Below, piece by piece: positions 12,923 through 17,017 of a stretch of DNA of 17,017 nucleotides. Every line of letters begins with the position of its first letter. Position 1 is the stretch's first letter. A program made the translations under genes and the position numbers. The notes below the pieces were generated by a model. It was not told where the DNA came from. It was given only the letters and a program-made list of their open reading frames with translations, and did no database searches. The stretch comes from Ruminococcus sp. UBA3855 (lineage in GTDB: Bacteria; Bacillota; Clostridia; Oscillospirales; Ruminococcaceae): contig DGHF01000084.1 in the NCBI GenBank assembly GCA_002392545.1, positions 1-17,017 of the forward strand. The letters are read 5' to 3'.

Positions 12923-12960
12923 AACAGTTCCGGTGCGACCGCACATCTGCCGGGACTGTT
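12923..12960 (+). terminator. Compound hairpin with U-run on the plus strand
   Basis: AACAGTTCCGG (12923-12933) pairs with CCGGGACTGTT (12950-12960), 11 bp with one T·G pair. The loop contains GTGC-GACC-GCAC. On the plus strand it is followed by TTTTTATTTTA, a typical terminator tail. No plus-strand gene lies upstream, so it may stop antisense transcription, or mark the edge of the recombinase block. On the minus strand it could only act as a 3' structure after the recombinase. Confidence 0.55.
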
Positions 12961-12967
12961 TTTTATT

Positions 12968-14002
12968 TTATGTGACATATTTTTTATGTGCAATTTCGAG
13001 GTCTTCTTCTTGCAAATCAAGATAAATCTGTGTGGTAGTAATCTGCTCATGACCAAGCATTTTTGAGACCTGTTCTATTGGCATTCCACGTCTTAAAGCC
13101 ATTGTTGCACATGTCCTGCGAAATTTGTGCGGATATGCCTGAACTCCTATTTTCTTGCCAAGCTTGCGTACAACCGTTTCGATATTGCTTTTACTGATAT
13201 GCCCCTCTGCAACTGCCGCCGGATTTTGCCACCATAAAGCATTGGCCTTACATCTCCCACTAAATTCATAACCCTTTGCAAACAGCCATGGATTATTATC
13301 ATTTCTTTGGCTCAAATATTTTGAGATTGCAAGCTGTGCTTTTGCATTTAAGTATACTGTCCGGTCTTTGTTTCCCTTCCCATGCACAAGAATTTTATCT
13401 TTCTGAATATCGGCTATTTGTATTTGGCAGAGTTCTGAAACTCTGCATCCAGTAGACAAAAGCAATTCTATAATAGCGGATTCTCTTGCATTACGGCAAA
13501 CAGAGCGAATTTGTTCCACTTCCATTTCGCTGAAAGAATGTTTTTTTACCTTGTCAGGCTTCATCTTATCAATCTGAAGCATGATATTTTTCTGTACAAT
13601 TTCGTTTGCACAAAGATAAGCATAGAACGACCGGAGAACACGAATTTCATTGTCAACTGTCACTTTTGTGACTTTGTCTTTGACAAGTCTCCCAGCGGAA
13701 TATACTCTGACATCATCAGCAGTTATTTCAGGAATATTTTTATTGATTTTTCCCATGACAGACATTAAGGTTTTTGCATAGAAAGAGATTGTTCTTTCTG
13801 TGCATCCGCTTATCATTTTCGCAGCAACAAACTGCTTTATCAGGTGTTCATTTGCAGTTTCGTCAATAATAGCAAGTGATGTCTCAATTGGTGTACATTC
13901 TACATTACGGAAAAGCAAAATCAATTTTTCATGAAGCCCGTCAATTTGTATGCCTTGTTTTTGCAACATCATCAGGATGTTGTTAATCAGTTCTCCTTTC
14001 AC
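12968..14002 (-). CDS. Tyrosine recombinase, XerC/D-like (second recombinase)
   Basis: 344 aa from GTG 14002 with GGGGG 7 nt upstream. The N-terminal ~150 residues contain a SAM-like core-binding domain (FVAAKMISGCTERTISFYAKTLMSVMG...RVLRSFYAYL). The catalytic part is complete: Arg187 (STGCRVSEL), Lys209 (HGKGNKDR), His292/Arg295 (PHKFRRTCA), His318 (LGHEQI), Tyr327 (TTQIYLDL). It makes single-strand cuts by Tyr and performs site-specific recombination. Its GTG overlaps the stop of the methyltransferase-like gene (GTGA), so the pair is translationally coupled. Its substrate is unknown; it is not closely similar in sequence to the integrase at 14863-15972. A small phage-type integrase with no arm domain. 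Confidence 0.92.
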   Translation of the reverse strand: MKGELINNILMMLQKQGIQIDGLHEKLILLFRNVECTPIETSLAIIDETANEHLIKQFVAAKMISGCTERTISFYAKTLMSVMGKINKNIPEITADDVRVYSAGRLVKDKVTKVTVDNEIRVLRSFYAYLCANEIVQKNIMLQIDKMKPDKVKKHSFSEMEVEQIRSVCRNARESAIIELLLSTGCRVSELCQIQIADIQKDKILVHGKGNKDRTVYLNAKAQLAISKYLSQRNDNNPWLFAKGYEFSGRCKANALWWQNPAAVAEGHISKSNIETVVRKLGKKIGVQAYPHKFRRTCATMALRRGMPIEQVSKMLGHEQITTTQIYLDLQEEDLEIAHKKYVT

Positions 14003-14667
14003 AGTATTACCCCCATGTTTCTTGGTGTCCTGAATGTGCGTTCAATCGGGTAGTCGATATGATACGGGTCAAGCAACGTGTCGCCCTGCACTACAACAGC
14101 ATCTATACCATATAAAGAAAGCTGTACATAAGTCATATAGACAGCCTTCCAGTCCAAATCCTGTGCGACAACACGCATTTTTTTCTGATAATTGATGCCT
14201 TTGTCTTTCAGAACCGATGCCATAGCGATAATCATTCCGCCAGCTCCGCAGGACGGCTCATGAACCGGAATGATTTCATCTTTCTCGAAATCTTGCAGCA
14301 GAGTCATATCAGCGCACATCTTCGATACATTGAACGGTGTGAAAAACTGCCCTGTATTCTTATTACCGCAACCGGACTCCATGTAGATTTCACCGAGTAT
14401 GTCAGAAAATTCAATTTCCATTGCCATAGTCAGAAGCCCTGTCATTTCAACAATAAAGCTCTGCTCCTCAGCACTGTATTTCTTTATAATGCTGCAATAT
14501 CGCTGTTCACGCTTTTGATAAAGTTCATCTTTTTCTTTACAAAATGCGTAGCAATTGTTCTGAATTGTCAGTGCTACACATTCCACCCAGTCGGTAAAAA
14601 CCTGATACGGAGACCACTGACCAGAAATTTGCTGAATTCTTTGGATGATTTCTTTTTTTTCATTCAT
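13999..14667 (-). CDS. N6-adenine methyltransferase-like protein lacking the NPPY motif
   Basis: 222 aa. The fold of HsdM-type methyltransferases is clear: motif X-like 'GNKNTGQFFTP' (101-111), motif I 'HEPSCGAGGMIIAMA' (136-150), 'VVAQDLDWKAVYMTYVQLSLYGI' (motif II/III, 167-188) and 'VVQGDTL' (192-198). The catalytic motif IV (N/D-PP-Y/F) that should come next is absent: only 24 residues follow GDTL and they read DPYHIDYPIERTFRTPRNMGVIL. So the SAM pocket looks intact but methylation is doubtful. The family of short phage/ICE 'N-6 DNA methylase' proteins ends this way, in my memory, so it is a type rather than a fresh truncation. ATG shares one base with the remnant's stop (TAATG); its stop overlaps the recombinase GTG. 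Confidence 0.8.
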   Translation of the reverse strand: MNEKKEIIQRIQQISGQWSPYQVFTDWVECVALTIQNNCYAFCKEKDELYQKREQRYCSIIKKYSAEEQSFIVEMTGLLTMAMEIEFSDILGEIYMESGCGNKNTGQFFTPFNVSKMCADMTLLQDFEKDEIIPVHEPSCGAGGMIIAMASVLKDKGINYQKKMRVVAQDLDWKAVYMTYVQLSLYGIDAVVVQGDTLLDPYHIDYPIERTFRTPRNMGVIL

Positions 14668-14777
14668 TACCAGTTCACCGCCTTGTCAATCTGCCGTTTC
14701 TGTTCTTCTCCTGAAAGTCTGGTATAAATCATTGTGGTGTTGACTCCGGAATGTCCCAGAACGTCTTGTAATCTGAT
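14667..14777 (-). pseudogene. C-terminal remnant of a third tyrosine recombinase
   Basis: In a frame not opened by any start, minus-strand positions 14777-14667 translate to ...LQDVLGHSGVNTTMIYT... followed by RLSGEEQKRQIDKAVNW and a stop. This is the last part of a tyrosine recombinase: LGHSGVNTT with the catalytic His and the nucleophile Tyr in MIYTR, usual spacing 9. A TGA stands immediately before it, so the rest of the gene is lost. The stop overlaps the methyltransferase-like ATG (TAATG), which suggests that the original gene was coupled with it. Confidence 0.85.
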
Positions 14778-14853
14778 TCACCCTTACAGTCACTTCCTTG
14801 CATCCCACTTTAATCACAGTGCCATTACGCATATAAAACTTGCATTCCAGCAT
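14686..14853 (-). CDS. Short ORF, N-terminus of a small gene fused out of frame to the recombinase remnant
   Basis: The 55-aa frame begins MLECKFYMRNGTVIKVGCKEVTVRVNQ at ATG 14853, 9 nt after the integrase stop, with AGGAGAGTG about 12 nt upstream. The first ~27 residues look like two or three beta-strands of a small protein. The rest (ITRRSGTFRSQHH...) is the recombinase remnant read in another frame, so it is not a natural protein end. I interpret this as the truncated start of another small gene joined to the remnant by a deletion near 14775. Whether it is expressed is unknown; the family is not recognised. Confidence 0.5.
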   Translation of the reverse strand: MLECKFYMRNGTVIKVGCKEVTVRVNQITRRSGTFRSQHHNDLYQTFRRRTETAD

Positions 14854-14862
14854 TTTCGTATT

Positions 14863-15972
14863 TCACTCTCCTTTTTGTCTTGAATTTGTTTGATTATTCC
14901 AGAATAGTTGATTTTTTTCTATCCTGTTCATGGCATCTATCTGCATCTCAGCAGTACAAGATGTGTAAATATCTAATGTAATGTCACAATGTTCATGTCC
15001 AAGTATTTCAGCAACGGTTTTCGGGTCAATCCCTGCACCGTTTATCGCTCTGGTAGCAAATCCATGCCGTAGGTCATGAAACCGGACATGCGGAATATTC
15101 AGTTTTTCCAATCTTCTATTGAACGCATTTCTGACTGATTCCGGATTTCCAAACTTTTCTGTTCCAGTACAGATATAGCCCGTTCCCTGATGGATTCTCA
15201 AGAATTCTGTCAAATGTTCCGGAAGATATACTCTCCGTTTGCTTTTCGGTGTCTTTGGTTCACCGAGTTCGCAGACGGTTCTTTTTTCGTCCGGTATGTA
15301 ATACCGCTGAACACTATGCTGAATGTAGAAACTATTCGTATTGAAATCAATGTCAGACCACTGCAAAGCACAGACCTCTCCGAGACGAATGCCAGTATGC
15401 ATCACAATCAGCAGAGCCGAAGAAATCACTTTCATTTCATGAACAAGGTAATCATCAAGCTGATGAAACTGTTCATCAGTCAGAACTGTACATTCTTTCT
15501 TGTATTGTTTCGGATAATCCGGACGGATTACAGGCATTTTGATGATGCCTTCCATTTCAGCACAGCGGAAGATGCTTTTCAGAAGTCCTACACAATACTT
15601 GATAGACTTTACTGCCATTCCGTTCCGGAGCATGGTGTTTACAAAGCCCTGTACAGTCTTTCCATTCACAGCATTCAGCCTCATATCTCCGAAATAAGGC
15701 AGAATTTTACTTTTCAGACAGCGAACATATCTCTGATAGCTGCTGTTCCGTACCGTGTTCCGCCTATATTCCAGAAATGTTTCCGCATAGTGCTGTACTG
15801 TTGGTGTGTCTGGAAGTTCCGGAACAGCAAGCGGCAGACCGTCAGCTGGAAGAATTACCGTATCATTTGGCTGTATTCCGGACTTCATGAATTCCAAATC
15901 CAGCATATTCAGACGAATTGTGACTTCTTTGAATTCTGCATAAATCATTATAACACGCCCTTGATTTTCCAT
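14863..15972 (-). CDS. Phage integrase (tyrosine recombinase, with arm-binding and SAM-like domains)
   Basis: 369 aa. After a ~55-residue N-terminal segment come a SAM-like core-binding domain (60-155) and the catalytic domain: Arg196 (MHTGIRLGEV), Lys243 (PKTPKSKRRV), His299/Arg302 (FHDLRHGFAT), His326 (LGHEHC) and Tyr336 (LDIYTS). All catalytic residues are present, so it is predicted active. It would integrate the phage genome at attB. ATG 15972 has GGAAG 3-7 nt before it; ATG at 15948 (MIYAEFK) with AAGGG is an alternative, and the difference of 8 residues is not decided by the sequence. It lies just downstream of a large inverted repeat, and its stop is 9 nt before the next ORF. Confidence 0.94.
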   Translation of the reverse strand: MENQGRVIMIYAEFKEVTIRLNMLDLEFMKSGIQPNDTVILPADGLPLAVPELPDTPTVQHYAETFLEYRRNTVRNSSYQRYVRCLKSKILPYFGDMRLNAVNGKTVQGFVNTMLRNGMAVKSIKYCVGLLKSIFRCAEMEGIIKMPVIRPDYPKQYKKECTVLTDEQFHQLDDYLVHEMKVISSALLIVMHTGIRLGEVCALQWSDIDFNTNSFYIQHSVQRYYIPDEKRTVCELGEPKTPKSKRRVYLPEHLTEFLRIHQGTGYICTGTEKFGNPESVRNAFNRRLEKLNIPHVRFHDLRHGFATRAINGAGIDPKTVAEILGHEHCDITLDIYTSCTAEMQIDAMNRIEKNQLFWNNQTNSRQKGE

Positions 15973-15980
15973 TTTCTTCC

Positions 15981-16017
15981 AAAATGTTGGTGGAATATGT
16001 TATTCCACCAACATTTT
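15981..16017. repeat. 17-bp perfect inverted repeat upstream of the integrase
   Basis: AAAATGTTGGTGGAATA (15981-15997), 3 nt (tgt), then its exact reverse complement (16001-16017), followed on the plus strand by TTC (six T's end the repeat). It lies 9 bp upstream of the integrase ATG. It can be a bidirectional terminator between the upstream genes and the integrase, or a recombinase/regulator site: 9- to 12-bp arms round a 7-bp TATGTTA centre. Confidence 0.85.
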
Positions 16018-16029
16018 TTCATGTGAAAT

Positions 16030-16054
16030 AGTCAGTCCCGAAATAGGACTGACT
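16030..16054 (-). terminator. Hairpin after the three early genes
   Basis: AGTCAGTCC (16030-16038), 7-nt loop, GGACTGACT (16046-16054): a perfect 9-bp stem, 4 nt after the stop of the gene at 16059. On the minus strand it is followed by ATTTCACATG, a weak U-run, so it may act together with the inverted repeat next to it. It marks the end of the early unit. Confidence 0.6.
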
Positions 16055-16058
16055 TCTT

Positions 16059-16250
16059 TCATTCGTCTGATTCTTCACCTGTCCACTCTTCATAGAACTT
16101 CTCCAGCTCGTCTCTGGCATCAGCTCCGAGCAGCTGCTTTGCCAGACTCAGAAGGTCATCTTTGATACTCACACATGTGCTGCATGTACAATCAGCGATT
16201 CCACCAAGCATACTTTCAATCTGGTCATAGACCAAATCAGCCTCATACAT
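16059..16250 (-). CDS. Small acidic protein with a CxCxxC motif, unknown function
   Basis: 63 aa beginning MYEADLVYDQIESMLGGIADCTCSTC, with GAGGTG 8 nt upstream of ATG 16250. Cys21, Cys23 and Cys26 form a C-x-C-x-x-C motif that could bind a metal, followed by a helical, very acidic part ending GEESDE. I do not recognise a family. The third of three consecutive small genes, followed directly by the hairpin at 16030. Confidence 0.75.
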   Translation of the reverse strand: MYEADLVYDQIESMLGGIADCTCSTCVSIKDDLLSLAKQLLGADARDELEKFYEEWTGEESDE

Positions 16251-16295
16251 AACTTATCACCTCTATTCCACAATATGTTGAAAGATTGTTGAAAC

Positions 16296-16742
16296 TTATC
16301 TCAAGGTCTTGTAAATGTCATTCATGATAGCAAGGCTGCTATCACCAGTAATGCATTTCTTCTTCTGTTCGCCGTTCTCAAACGTGATAAGCACAAATTC
16401 GTCATAGCCGTCCTGAATATATTCCATGCTTTTGACATTTGTTCTGCCTGCATAGAGATTCATCAGATTTCCAAGCTCCTGAACAAAGTCTGCCCTATCT
16501 TCTGCACGCTCTTCTTTGAAAAATTCTTCCCCTGTTCTGACAGCAAGATTAATAATGTTGTTTTCAGCGGCAATGGAAAGAATCTCAGCTTCATCCAGAT
16601 TAGTTCTTTCATCATTAGAAGTTGGAAGTATTCTTTCAAAATATTGCCAAACGTTGCATTCCATTGTTTTTTTTGTCGTTACATCCAGAAGAATGAACCG
16701 TTGCGTTGTTGGCATTGCTTGCATCAGGTCTTTCAGTTTCAT
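16296..16742 (-). CDS. Unknown early phage protein (148 aa)
   Basis: 148 aa: MKLKDLMQAMPTTQRFILLDVTTKKTMECNVWQYFERILPTSNDERTNLDEAEILSIAAENNI... ending KCITGDSSLAIMNDIYKTLR. GGAGG is 9 nt upstream of ATG 16742. The first 40 residues resemble small beta-rich phage proteins ('FILLDVTTKKTMECNVWQYF'), then charged helices and a C-terminal strand/helix part. No family is recognised. It follows the 16747 gene with 4 nt between stop and start and is probably coupled. Confidence 0.8.
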   Translation of the reverse strand: MKLKDLMQAMPTTQRFILLDVTTKKTMECNVWQYFERILPTSNDERTNLDEAEILSIAAENNIINLAVRTGEEFFKEERAEDRADFVQELGNLMNLYAGRTNVKSMEYIQDGYDEFVLITFENGEQKKKCITGDSSLAIMNDIYKTLR

Positions 16743-16746
16743 ATGC

Positions 16747-16986
16747 TCATTCCTCCGGTTTATGGATTATTTCGTCAATGTTGTTGACAATACTCAGCAT
16801 CGTCATCCAAGCCTTATCTTTTGATTCTCCATGTCTGAGCAGGAAATCATACACCCCAGCAACTACAGCAGAGAATGCCATAAGCATTTCTATCTCTGAT
16901 GCCGTCTTTTCCAGATGCACTTCATAATTCTTGTTTTTCGGATTTTGAAGTGCAATAATTTTAGGAGCAACACTTTTAAAGTTCAT
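16747..16986 (-). CDS. Unknown small early protein (79 aa)
   Basis: 79 aa from ATG 16986 (AGAGGG 9 nt upstream); a GTG start at 16995 would overlap the ribosome site. MNFKSVAPKIIALQNPKNKNYEVHLEKTASEIEMLMAFSAVVAGVYDFLLRHGESKDKAWMTMLSIVNNIDEIIHKPEE is helical throughout with a short Gly/Val stretch, likely a small helix bundle. No family is recognised. Upstream sequence ends at the window edge, so the promoter of the unit cannot be seen. Confidence 0.75.
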   Translation of the reverse strand: MNFKSVAPKIIALQNPKNKNYEVHLEKTASEIEMLMAFSAVVAGVYDFLLRHGESKDKAWMTMLSIVNNIDEIIHKPEE

Positions 16987-17017
16987 TGGTTTCACCCTCT
17001 TTCAATCATTTTTCGCT

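Noticed and set aside
13999..14667. A type I restriction-modification HsdM gene with a partner
   Set aside because: No HsdS specificity or HsdR gene and no NPPY motif in the window; it is a short methyltransferase-like protein only.
16265..16290. Direct repeats of GTTGAAA (16277-16294) and a shared TATTCCAC with the inverted repeat
   Set aside because: Short and imperfect; possible integrase arm sites, but two copies of 7-8 nt are expected by chance in this composition.
1..17017. CRISPR arrays, insertion sequences, diversity-generating retroelements
   Set aside because: No regular direct repeats, transposase, or reverse transcriptase frame was seen.

Overview
The window looks like part of a temperate, tailed (siphovirus-type) phage or prophage of a low-to-mid GC Bacillota host, probably a gut-type clostridium. 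The basis is HK97-type head genes, Shine-Dalgarno sites of the AGGAGG class, consensus sigma-A promoters, and Lar/DUF551, XRE and MazF/EndoA-like genes. I cannot name the species from sequence alone. Every gene I can support is on the minus strand, so transcription runs from high to low coordinates. The long plus-strand open frames are shadows.

Region by region, in the direction of transcription. (1) 16986-16059: three small early genes of unknown function. They end in a 9-bp hairpin (16030-16054), followed by a 17-bp perfect inverted repeat (15981-16017) just before the integrase. (2) 15972-12968: a recombination block. It holds a complete phage integrase, a short ORF fused out of frame to the C-terminal remnant of a second tyrosine recombinase, a methyltransferase-fold protein without its catalytic NPPY motif, and a second complete XerC/D-like recombinase. 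The last three are coupled by TAATG and GTGA junctions. (3) 12881-11849: a Lar/DUF551 protein and two unknown genes, joined by ATGA overlaps. (4) 11850-11000: a control region with three strong promoters, one small gene and an XRE repressor. Two of the promoters are diverged copies of each other and share an 18-bp operator-like repeat.

(5) 10954-10831: a phage tRNA with anticodon CAT, sitting between a perfect consensus promoter and a terminator-like hairpin. (6) 10804-8835: a packaging-entry block: a small protein, a basic KGG-type protein, a beta-rich protein, an HNH nuclease fused to a P-loop kinase-like domain, and a likely small terminase. A GC-homopolymer and A/T-tract segment at about 9153-9275 is a candidate cos region. 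(7) 8838-1: the late head and tail operon: large terminase, portal, HK97 protease, a 51-aa protein, major capsid, head-tail connector, head-tail joining protein, gp10-like tail protein, tail terminator candidate, major tail protein, then a solitary MazF/PemK-type toxin, the tail assembly chaperone and its frameshift extension, and the N-terminal part of the tape measure protein, which runs off the window.

The genes form a standard packaging, head and tail assembly line with translational coupling throughout. The observations that stand out are: a textbook -1 frameshift signal in the tail chaperone (A AAA AAC, 5-nt spacer, 7-bp GC hairpin); a MazF-like toxin without an antitoxin inside the tail operon; the HNH-kinase fusion beside the terminase; the recombinase/methyltransferase-like/recombinase operon with one recombinase reduced to a remnant; and the tRNA-attenuator leader of the late operon, whose hairpin loop is complementary to the first start codon.
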